NCBI RefSeq assembly: GCF_005233845.1
Contig: NZ_SZQL01000002.1
Location: 62,001 to 126,000, forward strand
Origin: Ilyomonas limi
GTDB taxonomy: Bacteria; Bacteroidota; Bacteroidia; Chitinophagales; Chitinophagaceae
DNA length: 64,000 nucleotides
Direction: 5' to 3'
Shown: positions 53,407 through 61,900 of the stretch, one piece after another
Position numbering within the stretch: position 1 is the first letter of the stretch
Layout: each line of letters begins with the position of its first letter
Translations under genes and position numbers: made by a program
The notes under the pieces: generated by a model
The model's input: the letters and a program-made list of their open reading frames with translations, nothing else
Told to the model about the DNA's origin: nothing
The model's database searches: none

Positions 53407-54435
53407 TCAATATTGAAAAAATATCTCCGTAGCGCCGTAGCCAAAGCGCGGATCGTATTGGTTTACGAAATATTTTACTTCTTTTTTAGTCTTTAAGTTA
53501 TCATGTATTTCTTCTTTCAGCCTGCCACTACCCACACCATGAATTACTATCAAACTAGGCTGATGATGTGCTATTGCCAACTCGTACCATTTCTCAAACT
53601 CATTCAACTGCATTCCCAATATTTCAAGGTTGCTCATGTTCTTCCAGTTATCACTTAACTTTTCCATGTGCAGGTCTATCACGCTGCGTGCCGGCGGCAG
53701 GTTTTGCCGCACCTTAGATACATCATATACCTTAATGCCTTTAGCTGCCAATGAACTTAATTCTATCTTATTCTCTTCTGCTTTATTGGGATAGATAGTA
53801 AACAGCGGATAGGAAATAGTAGGCTCATTTTTTTCTTTTATTTCCTCAATCTTTTGAAACATTTGCTTTGCCTTTACTTTTACATGCGTTTCAAAATAAT
53901 CGGCTTTATTTTTATCCGGATGCAGCAGCGAAAACTCGAAAATAAACGATGGGTTATCGTTGAGGCTTTCAAAAGAAATATCGTGCAGGTAAAAATCTTT
54001 TTGCGCCAGCACTTCGTTTTTCAATTCAAAATCGGTGCGGCCAAAAAACTGTTGCTTGTATATAAAATGATAACCGCTGTTGGTGCGGTTTATCAGATAC
54101 AATTTGAACAATTCTACCACTTCATCTCCAAACTCATCCATTGCAAACTTAGGCACAAACGACAGCCACACGCCTTCGGCTGCCTTGATGTTGGTTTGTG
54201 GTTGTTTTTCTTTTGGCAACTGGTCTATGTACTGCTTCTGTGGTTTCTTTTTTTCCTGCACTACGGGCTTTTTGGTAAAGCGATGGAAATAAGGAAAGTC
54301 AATCTGGTCGGTATAAGCCGGAAACTTAACGCCACGCACCTCTATCATCACCATTTTATCGTTCATGATTTCAATTACTTTGCCTTCCTCATTGCTGTGC
54401 AGCACAATAATTTCGTCTCCCACCTGGTATTTCAT
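53407..54435 (-). CDS. Smr-domain protein (DUF2027 type)
   Basis: A 342-residue protein. The first 60 residues form a KOW/SH3-like barrel (GDEIIVLHSNEEGKVIEI, VRGVKFPAYTDQIDF). A DUF2027 middle domain follows, and the C-terminal 90 residues are an Smr nuclease domain with DLHMEKL and the HGVGSGRLKEEI loop. Smr domains cut or nick DNA or RNA; this family in Bacteroidota has unknown targets. The TAnnTTTG box ends only 5 bases before the ATG, suggesting a leaderless message. Confidence 0.9.
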   Translation of the reverse strand: MKYQVGDEIIVLHSNEEGKVIEIMNDKMVMIEVRGVKFPAYTDQIDFPYFHRFTKKPVVQEKKKPQKQYIDQLPKEKQPQTNIKAAEGVWLSFVPKFAMDEFGDEVVELFKLYLINRTNSGYHFIYKQQFFGRTDFELKNEVLAQKDFYLHDISFESLNDNPSFIFEFSLLHPDKNKADYFETHVKVKAKQMFQKIEEIKEKNEPTISYPLFTIYPNKAEENKIELSSLAAKGIKVYDVSKVRQNLPPARSVIDLHMEKLSDNWKNMSNLEILGMQLNEFEKWYELAIAHHQPSLIVIHGVGSGRLKEEIHDNLKTKKEVKYFVNQYDPRFGYGATEIFFQY

Positions 54436-54439
54436 GCTG

Positions 54440-54447
54440 CAAAGTTA
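54440..54447 (-). promoter_or_regulatory. Promoter -7 box abutting the Smr gene start
   Basis: TAACTTTG on the minus strand, a perfect TAnnTTTG, followed by four bases and the ATG. Transcription starting a few bases after the box would give an mRNA with almost no leader. Confidence 0.55.
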
Positions 54448-55010
54448 AGGAGGATGATTGCTAATCTTATGGGTTGATGAATTAGTTTGATTTGAAACCA
54501 AATAAGCTTGTGCCTTTGCTGGTGAAAAGCACCAGCGATGTTGTAAAAAATGCTACAACAGCATTACCTGTTCGAGTAACATCATTGCGAACGAAATGAA
54601 GTAATCTGTGAGTAGCTTAAGATCACTGCTGATGGCATATGTTGATTGTACTACCATCTACAGATTGCTTCACTTCGTTTGCTATGACGCCTTTAATTTG
54701 TATTCCCAATACCTGTGTTAAAAAACACCAGAGGCGATTTGCGTTAATTAGTCTGATTTTCTAAACATAATATTGTTATTACATATGGACTTCTTTCCAT
54801 TAGTCAATGTTTCATCATAAAGGGTTTAAAATATCCGTCAGTTTTTAGGGTGGTTTATAACTTTATTTTACAATTATATATCAAAGGATAAAAAATACAT
54901 TTACACACTATATTATTATACCAACACTTGCACAGTAGCAATAAGGCTGTTCTTAATAAGCTGGTATAATAAAACCTAAGGCTGCATTATTCAATCTAAA
55001 CCAATAAACC
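54448..55010. other. Repeat-rich intergenic region
   Basis: About 560 bases with no gene. It holds a GCTGGTG-aaaag-CACCAGC hairpin (54519-54537), a GTTGTA/TACAAC inverted pair (54540-54559) and the inverted repeat element at 54581-54688. The last 200 bases before the beta-barrel gene are plain AT-rich sequence. Confidence 0.6.
54581..54688. repeat. MITE-like inverted repeat element (TCATTGCGAACGAA family)
   Basis: The left arm TCATTGCGAACGAAATGAAG (on to TAATCTGT) and the reverse complement of the right arm TCATAGCAAACGAAGTGAAG (on to CAATCTGT) match at 24 of 28 bases, around a 40-base centre. It resembles the short inverted elements found in many bacterial genomes. A solo arm lies at 53336-53369. 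Confidence 0.7.
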
Positions 55011-55664
55011 ATGACTAGGAAAACAATTACCATTTTGCTAACACTGCTTGCTTGTATTACCATAGTTAAGGGACAAATAACCAACAACTCAGTATTGCTG
55101 GGCGGACAGATTTCTTATCAAAATTCCAATTACGATTATGCCGGAACTCAAGCTACTCAAAAGTATAAAGCCGGTGTATTTAATGTTTCAATTGGAAAAG
55201 CAGTAAAAGACAATTCTGTGTTTGGTTTTAATGTGTCGTATGCACCTTCCACTTCAGAAAATACATATAACGGCTCATCTTTCTTTGATGTAGATACTAA
55301 ACAATATAGTGTAGGTATATTCAACAGGCAATATAAAAAATTGGCAAAAGACTTTTATTTCTTTGCAGAAAGCGGAGTAGCTTATAATAACACGAAACAA
55401 GTATATGACGATACTAATAATGTTAATATAGGAACAGTAAAACAGTGGGGTGGACAATTAAACTTAGCGCCTGGTATTTCCTACAGAATATTAAACAAAT
55501 TGCACATAGAAATAACTATTCCGAATATTGTTTTAATCCAGTATTTGAAAACCTCAGACAGACCTGCATTTGTACCTGTTACAGATAAAAGCTTTACTTT
55601 CAGTACAAGTTTAAATTCATCAGCGTTATCATCATTAGGCGTGGGTTTCCACTTTATACTGTAG
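55011..55664 (+). CDS. Outer-membrane beta-barrel protein, hypothetical
   Basis: A 217-residue protein with a signal peptide (MTRKTITILLTLLACITIVKG). The rest is a run of amphipathic strands with Gly, Asn, Tyr and Ser (QISYQNSNYDYAG, GFNVSYAPSTSENTY, YFFAESGVAYNNTK) and ends ALSSLGVGFHFIL, a typical barrel closing strand. It fits an eight-stranded outer-membrane barrel. No close family name. It is preceded by the repeat-rich gap and followed by the clpB fragment. Confidence 0.75.
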   Translation: MTRKTITILLTLLACITIVKGQITNNSVLLGGQISYQNSNYDYAGTQATQKYKAGVFNVSIGKAVKDNSVFGFNVSYAPSTSENTYNGSSFFDVDTKQYSVGIFNRQYKKLAKDFYFFAESGVAYNNTKQVYDDTNNVNIGTVKQWGGQLNLAPGISYRILNKLHIEITIPNIVLIQYLKTSDRPAFVPVTDKSFTFSTSLNSSALSSLGVGFHFIL

Positions 55665-55798
55665 CGCTATTATTCTCTCATTGTTAGCGAAACGCATTCT
55701 GAAGAAAAAGATTGAAACATGATCTCATATATACTTCTGTCTATCTACTATTAACACACAAGTAAAGGAACAATTTACTTTTTTATTGCAGAAACTTA

Positions 55799-56160
55799 AT
55801 GTGTGGACAATTAACGGAAGCGGTGCGCCGCAAACCATACAGTGTAGTACTGTTGGATGAGATAGAAAAAGCACATCCGCATGTGTTCAACGTATTGCTG
55901 CAGGTGCTGGATGATGGTCGCCTTACCGACAATAAAGGTCGCGTGGTAAACTTTAAAAACACCATTATCGTTATGACCAGCAACGTGGGCAGCCAGGTAA
56001 TTCAGGATGCCTTTGAAGATATAGATGAAAAGAATATGGAGGAAGTAGTAGAGCGTACCAAAGATGCTGTGATTGATATGCTGCGACAAACTATACGTCC
56101 TGAGTTCTTCAACCGTATTGATGAAGTGATTATGTTCCGCCCATTGTCGCGCAAGGAAAT
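55799..56160 (+). pseudogene. Internal fragment of a ClpB disaggregase gene
   Basis: The encoded [20 protein letters not shown], then the Walker [17 protein letters not shown], sensor-1 IVMTSNVGS and arginine-finger [12 protein letters not shown] match the second AAA+ domain of ClpB from just after its Walker A to PLSRKEIKQ. Walker A, the first AAA+ module and the C-terminal cap are absent, and homology stops abruptly at both ends. The open frame to 56200 is closed by non-homologous sequence that includes the riboswitch promoter. It is a truncated duplicate, unlikely to be functional. Confidence 0.85.
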
Positions 56161-56185
56161 AAAACAAACATTACCACCAATTACC

Positions 56186-56193
56186 TTACTTTC
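56186..56193 (+). promoter_or_regulatory. Likely promoter of the riboswitch-pnuT unit
   Basis: TACTTTCG, one base off the TAnnTTTG consensus, lies about 10 bases before the riboswitch and overlaps the last codons of the clpB fragment frame. Confidence 0.4.
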
Positions 56194-56202
56194 GCGGTAA
56201 TC

Positions 56203-56335
56203 GTGGGGTGCCTTGTCCCGATTTAATCGGAACTGAAACACAGGCTGAGATTATACCCGTTGAAAGATTTGCGTACACATTATCACGCAGCTTTCATACA
56301 CCTGAACCGGGTAATGCCGGCGTAGGAAAAGAGCA
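56203..56335 (+). ncRNA. TPP riboswitch (THI element)
   Basis: The conserved blocks appear in order: GGGGTGCC, GGCTGAGA, TACCCGTTGAA, then ACCTGAACCGGGTAATGCC and GGCGTAGGAA. This is the thiamine pyrophosphate-sensing fold. Two loops are enlarged: about 30 bases between GGGGTGCC and GGCTGAGA, with a CCGATTTAATCGG palindrome, and about 34 bases between CGTTGAA and ACCTGAA, with a GAAAG...CTTTC stem. It lies upstream of a PnuT-type transporter gene, which fits control by thiamine. The expression platform is the 70-base segment up to the ATG. Confidence 0.92.
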
Positions 56336-56408
56336 TATCATGGTATCTTCTTTATTTGTGCAATCATCCCGCGGTACTAAGAATTTTTTTCATTCTTAAT
56401 TCTGCAGT

Positions 56409-57050
56409 ATGAATATCTCAGAATGGTTTCGTTTGTTTATTGTACAGCTTAAAGAAACTTCTATTATAGAATGGCTCGGGGTAGCTTTCGGCGTGGCAGA
56501 AGTGCTGTTTGCAAAAGCCAATAAAATCTGGCTATATCCGTGTGGCATTATCTCCGTTGTATTATCATCTTATATATTTATTGTTTCGGGATTATATGCC
56601 GAAAGTGCATTAAATGGCTACTATTTAGTCATGAGTATTTATGGCTGGTGGTTTTGGATAAAAAAGAAAAATGAGCCGCCACTGCCAGTGAGTTGGTCTT
56701 CCAAAAGAGACTGGATGGTTACTTTAAGCATTGTCTTTATCGGCTTTGCATTACTTTATTTTTTATTATCCCGTTTCACCAATTCAACTGTGCCTTTTTG
56801 GGATGCGTGGGTAAGCGCTACTGCATGGGCAGGCATGTGGTTGCTGGCAAAAAGAAAAATTGAAAACTGGATACTGCTCAACATCAGCAATGCTTTTGCT
56901 ATTCCATTGCTTTTTCACAAGCATCTGCCATTGTATGCGCTGCTTACATTATTCTTATTTATCATAGCGGTACAAGGGTTTCTTAAATGGAAAAAGGTTA
57001 TTGCTGTTTCACACAAAAACCGTTCAAAAGCTGCGGTTGCTTTTCAATAA
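56409..57050 (+). CDS. pnuT: PnuC-family transporter, thiamine-type (PnuT)
   Basis: A 213-residue membrane protein with about seven helices, of the PnuC family of facilitators that trap vitamins by phosphorylation inside the cell. The conserved tryptophan motifs are seen in SIYGWWFWIKKK and AGMWLLAKRKIENW. The TPP riboswitch directly upstream identifies the substrate class as thiamine rather than nicotinamide riboside, hence PnuT. A thiamine kinase gene is not adjacent. Confidence 0.9.
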   Translation: MNISEWFRLFIVQLKETSIIEWLGVAFGVAEVLFAKANKIWLYPCGIISVVLSSYIFIVSGLYAESALNGYYLVMSIYGWWFWIKKKNEPPLPVSWSSKRDWMVTLSIVFIGFALLYFLLSRFTNSTVPFWDAWVSATAWAGMWLLAKRKIENWILLNISNAFAIPLLFHKHLPLYALLTLFLFIIAVQGFLKWKKVIAVSHKNRSKAAVAFQ

Positions 57051-57124
57051 AACAAGCTCAGCAGGCTGCTTTTCATTAATTGCTTAGCTATTTCACAGAA
57101 CAAATTTTACTAAACTTTTTCTTA

Positions 57125-58189
57125 ATGATTATTAATCAGGATACAATAAATGAGCTTCGTAGGGAAGCTGCCATTGCAGAATGTATGGGCACGTTAATTA
57201 CGGAACAGCTGGATGTTATTTATAAAGAAAAATGGTTCAAACTATTTGTTCCGGAAGCGTATGGGGGGTTAGCATTATCGCTGCCTGAAGGTTTAAAAAT
57301 TGAAGAGACATTAGCTACTATTGACGGTAGTCTTGGATGGATAGTTACTTTATGCAGCGGTGCTACCATGTTTGTTGGGTATCTGCAACCCAATGTTGCG
57401 CGTGAAATTTTTGCAGATGAAAAAGTGTGCTTTGGTGGCAGTGGGCGTGCTTCCGGAATTGCCAAACTAAATGATTATGGTTATGAAGTAACCGGCCGCT
57501 GGCACTACGCTACCGGTGCACCACACAATACCATCTTTACAGCTAATTGTGTTATAGAAAAAGATGGAATCACTTTACAAAATGAGGATGGTAACCCGCT
57601 TATTCAATCCTTCTTTTTTACAAGGAAAGAAGTTACCATTCACGAAGACTGGAATACTATGGGATTAATAGCGACTGCCGGCCATTCTTTTGAAGTAAAA
57701 AATGTACAGGTAGCGCCAATCAGAAGTTTCACTATAGACAGTGAGCACGCAACCTTACCCAATCCTGTTTACCATTACCCTTTTTTGCAATTTGCCGAGA
57801 CCACAATCGCCGTAAACACACTGGGCATGGCGCAACATTTTTTAGATGAATGTGAAATTATATTTAAACAAAAAGAAAATAAGGCTTCCGCATTACTAAT
57901 TAAAAAATTGCAAGAAGCAATTACAGACTTGAACAGTTTTCGCCAGCAGTTTTATACTGCGGTAGAAATATCCTGGAATATTTTTGCAGCCACTCAAAAA
58001 GAAGACCTGAAAACCTTGCAAAACGTAAGCATTGCAAGCCGCCAAATGGTAAACAAAGCAAGAGTATTAGTGCAGGAACTATACCCTTTTTGCGGAATGA
58101 TAGCTGCTGATCAATCATCTACCATCAACCGCATCTGGCGCGATATTTTTACGGCAAGCCAACACAGCTTATTAAATTTCCCTGGTTGA
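57125..58189 (+). CDS. Acyl-CoA dehydrogenase-fold flavoprotein (DszC/HsaA-like)
   Basis: A flavoprotein of about 354 residues from ATG 57125 (MIINQDTINELRREAAIAEC). It has the N-terminal helical domain (LFVPEAYGGLALSLPE), the flavin beta-domain (CFGGSGRASGIAKL, GRWHYATGAPH) and a C-terminal helical domain ending RIWRDIFTASQHSLL. That ending is characteristic of the acyl-CoA dehydrogenase type-2 branch, which includes DszC and HsaA flavin monooxygenases rather than true acyl-CoA dehydrogenases. The substrate is unknown. It lies 75 bases after pnuT but outside any clear thiamine link. Confidence 0.82.
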   Translation: MIINQDTINELRREAAIAECMGTLITEQLDVIYKEKWFKLFVPEAYGGLALSLPEGLKIEETLATIDGSLGWIVTLCSGATMFVGYLQPNVAREIFADEKVCFGGSGRASGIAKLNDYGYEVTGRWHYATGAPHNTIFTANCVIEKDGITLQNEDGNPLIQSFFFTRKEVTIHEDWNTMGLIATAGHSFEVKNVQVAPIRSFTIDSEHATLPNPVYHYPFLQFAETTIAVNTLGMAQHFLDECEIIFKQKENKASALLIKKLQEAITDLNSFRQQFYTAVEISWNIFAATQKEDLKTLQNVSIASRQMVNKARVLVQELYPFCGMIAADQSSTINRIWRDIFTASQHSLLNFPG

Positions 58190-58282
58190 AAAATAATCAT
58201 ATCCGCTAAGGCGTAAAAATGCAAAAACCTAAAAAAGTATTAGTATTCAAGCTTTTGATATTTTTTGCGTCTCTGTGCCTTA

Positions 58283-58936
58283 TCAGTTCAAACGCTCATC
58301 CCTCACAAAAGGGTTATGTTTTTTCTCATATCCAATGGTTGTTGGCTCGCCGTGGCCGGGATAAACAATAGTTTCATCCGGCAGCGTATATAATTGTGTG
58401 CGAATACTTTGTGCCAAATGATCTGCATTGGCGCCGGGCAAATCGGTTCGTCCAACACTTTCTCTGAAAAGCACATCGCCACCAATCACAAAATGTTGCG
58501 CTTCGCAATACAAACTAATGCTGCCGGGTGAGTGACCTGGCGTAAACAACACTTTTAATTCATTATCCCCAAACTGTATAATATCTCCGGCATTTAAATA
58601 ATGCAATTTGCCGTTGTAATTGGTAAAGTTCAGCCCAAATTGAGTTACATAAGCAGGAGCAAGCTGAAGCAACATTTCTTCGTTTGGATGAATCATTAAT
58701 TCCAAACCATATTTCTTATTTATGAAATCATTCCCAAAAACATGATCGAAATGGCAATGCGTATTGATGAGTTGTACCGGTGTGTAATGGTTTCCCTCTA
58801 AATATTTTTCTAAAGTTGCTTCCTCTGCTGTAAAGTAACAACCGGGATCAATAATAAGCGCTTGCCCTTTTTCGTTGGTGAGTACGTATGTATTTTCTTG
58901 TATAGGATTAAAAGTAAAAGTGGCTACTTGAATCAT
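58283..58936 (-). CDS. Metallo-beta-lactamase-fold hydrolase (glyoxalase II-like)
   Basis: A 217-residue metallohydrolase with the metal-binding THCHFDH motif, LFTPGHSPGSISLY, GGDVLFRESVGRTDLPG and VYPGHGEPTTIGYEK. These are the features of the short glyoxalase II-like branch, which hydrolyses thioesters such as lactoylglutathione analogues. The full glutathione-binding C-terminal domain is missing, so it may act on another thiol ester. It is a single gene convergent with the flavoprotein gene. Confidence 0.92.
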   Translation of the reverse strand: MIQVATFTFNPIQENTYVLTNEKGQALIIDPGCYFTAEEATLEKYLEGNHYTPVQLINTHCHFDHVFGNDFINKKYGLELMIHPNEEMLLQLAPAYVTQFGLNFTNYNGKLHYLNAGDIIQFGDNELKVLFTPGHSPGSISLYCEAQHFVIGGDVLFRESVGRTDLPGANADHLAQSIRTQLYTLPDETIVYPGHGEPTTIGYEKKHNPFVRDERLN

Positions 58937-58996
58937 AAACTTATTTTTACAACCTTAATTGAATTGTGCTAATTTTAAACACTATAATGACCGGAT

Positions 58997-61900
58997 ATGC
59001 AAGTTAATCGCTTATTGATTGGCGTTTTTATTTTTCTAACTGCTTGCCTGCCTTTTCTGGCTTCATCGCAGGTGAATACCGTGGACTACGGAAAAAACCG
59101 TATCCAGTATAAAAAATTCAAATGGAAATTTTATCAAACACAAAACTTCAATACTTATTTCAACCAAGATGGTTTGGAGTTGGGCAAGTTTGTAGCACAG
59201 GTAGCCGAAGACGAACTAAGAAGTATTGAAGAAGCTACGGAGTACTCGCTGCAACGCCGTGCCAACCTGATTGTTTATAATTCGTATGATGACTATAAAA
59301 CCAGCAACATTGGACTGGGCATAGACTGGCAAAATGCCGGCGGGCTGACCAAGCTGGTAAATAACAAAGTAGTACTATACTACGATGGCAACCACGACCA
59401 CCTGAAAGAGCAGGTGCGCGAAGGCATTGCCCGCATACTCACCGATAATATTCTGTTTGGGGATGATATTGGCGAAGTGGCAAGCAATGCGGCCTTGCTC
59501 GACCTGCCCAAATGGCTTACCGATGGTTATGTGGCATACACAGCCGAAAACTGGAGCACTGCATTGGACGATCAACTGAAAAGTGCGATGCTGAGTGGCA
59601 CTTACCGCAATTTTTACCAGTTTGCCTTCGAACAGCCGCTGCTGGCGGGTCATGCATTTTGGTATTATATAGGTGAAAAGTATAAAAAGGAGAACGTTAC
59701 TTACTTTTTATACTTGGCTCGTTTATACAAAAATCTGAATACTGCTTCGCAGCGCATTGCCAAAAAGAAATTTAAAGATGTACTGGCCGATTTTATGGAA
59801 TATGAATCCAATAAATATTACCAGGATATCCGCAAACGCCGTAATGCGCCTAAAGGCAAGCTGAGCGTAGTGGAAGAGGTATCAAAAGATCATGATTATT
59901 ACCGTTTTGTGGGCAATCCTAATGCTAAAAACAACTCGTATGCGGTGGTGGAATTTACCAAGGGTGTGTACCAGGTAAAATATGTAGATAACCTGTACGA
60001 AAATCACATACTGCTGAAATATGGTGTAAAAACACAGCAAGGCGACATAAACCCCAACTATCCAATTCTGGCGTGGGATGGCAAAGGCACGCGCCTACTG
60101 GTAATGTATTGGAAAGACGGCAAAATAAACATGTTTGTGTACGATGCGATTGCCGGCATCAAACGCTTTAAACAAACTATCGAAGGCTTCAGCCAGATAC
60201 TGGATGCAGGCTTTATGTTTGATGCCAACACGCTGCTGCTAAGTGCAGTAAAAAACGGGCATAGTGATTTATTTACTTTTAAAATAGATAATGGCAGAAC
60301 AAAGCAACTGACCAATGACGTATATGATGACATTAACCCATCTATTGTTGCTTTCCCCAACCGCTCGGGCATTATATTCGCATCAAACCGTCCTGGTCCA
60401 AATGCCCCCGGCAGCGATACAGCTTTACCCAGCAGATACCCTTTCAATATTTTCTTAATTGATCTAAATAACACCAACGATATAAAGCAAATAAGTCAGT
60501 TGACCGATGTAAAGCATGGCAACGCTATGTATCCATCGCAATACAACACCAACCACTTTACTTTTGTGAGCGATGAAAACGGTATTGGCAATCGCTGGGC
60601 AGGCTTCTTTTCTACCCAAAGAACCGGGTTAGATACGCTGCTGTACATTGGCGATGAAGTGCTCCGCAACCCCGAACCGCAGGAATTGGACTCTACCTTA
60701 CAGGCCTGGCAAAAAGATCAGCCGGATAGTGTAAGTTATTTCCAAACGTATAAAGATTCGACTTACACTTTCCCCATTACCAACTATCAAAGCAGTTTAC
60801 TCGAAACCCGTACTGCCGGCAACAACGGACAGGTGAGCGAAGTACGCCGGGAAGGTGACTATAAATTTTTATACAAACTGAGAGTGGATTCTGTTGCACT
60901 CCGCCGCCGCAATGTAAATGCACGCCCTACCGATTACATGAAGAAAATATTGCAGCAGGAAAGGCTTGGGCAACCTGCCACGGTTACCGTTCAGGATACC
61001 ACAGCACAGCAGCCGGCAGATAAAAACAGCGGGTTTCAAACTGAGTTTGAAAACGAACCGGCAAATAACAAAGATTCAACATTACAATCGCTGCAAGAGC
61101 CCACAGCACCGGCATCCAAGCCAGGTGTACTGGCAACAGCGGGACTGTTTAATTATGGCTTGAAGTTTAGTGCCGATTATGTATTGGCAGGTTTTACAAA
61201 CAATGTGCTTATCAACCGTTACCAGCCTTATACCGGTGGCAACCTGCCGGTACGTTTAAATAATGGCAACGATGTAAGCTGGACTTTCCGCGTGGGCGTA
61301 AGTGATATAATGGAAGACATTAAACTGATAGGTGGCTTCCGTTTTGGTACCAGCATTGCCGATAAAGATGTATTTCTGTCTTTGCAAAACCTGCGCAAGC
61401 GCATAGACTGGGGCATTACGTATTACCGCAGTAATATTCATGATTATGAGGGTTTTTACGGGTCTTATTTCAATTCAGCTCCAGGCAGCAAGGCTACTTA
61501 TGGAAATAATGTAATTACTAATCTTTATCAGGCTAATGCTTCCTTTCCGTTTGATGAAGTAAGAAGCATCCGGCTAATAGCCGGCTTGCGCACCGACAAA
61601 GGAGTAATACGTCCATACGACTTATATAACCAAACTCCGGATGCGAATGCCTTCGGGTTAAAAGATTCTGTTGCTAAAACACTGATTACACGCCTCGAAT
61701 ATGTGTACGACAATACCATTAATCCCGCCCAGAATATCTGGAACGGCTTGCGCTGGAAAATTTATGCTGACTTCCAGGTGCCAATGGGGCAGTCTTCGTT
61801 AAAAGGAAAACATATTTTGAATGTAGGAGTAGATGCCCGTAATTATGTACGTATTTATCGCAACTTTATATGGGCTACCCGTGCTGCTGCCGATTTTTCG

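Noticed and set aside
55799-56200. The clpB-like frame as a complete small AAA+ protein
   Set aside because: It has no Walker A and ends abruptly at a promoter; the last residues are not homologous to ClpB.
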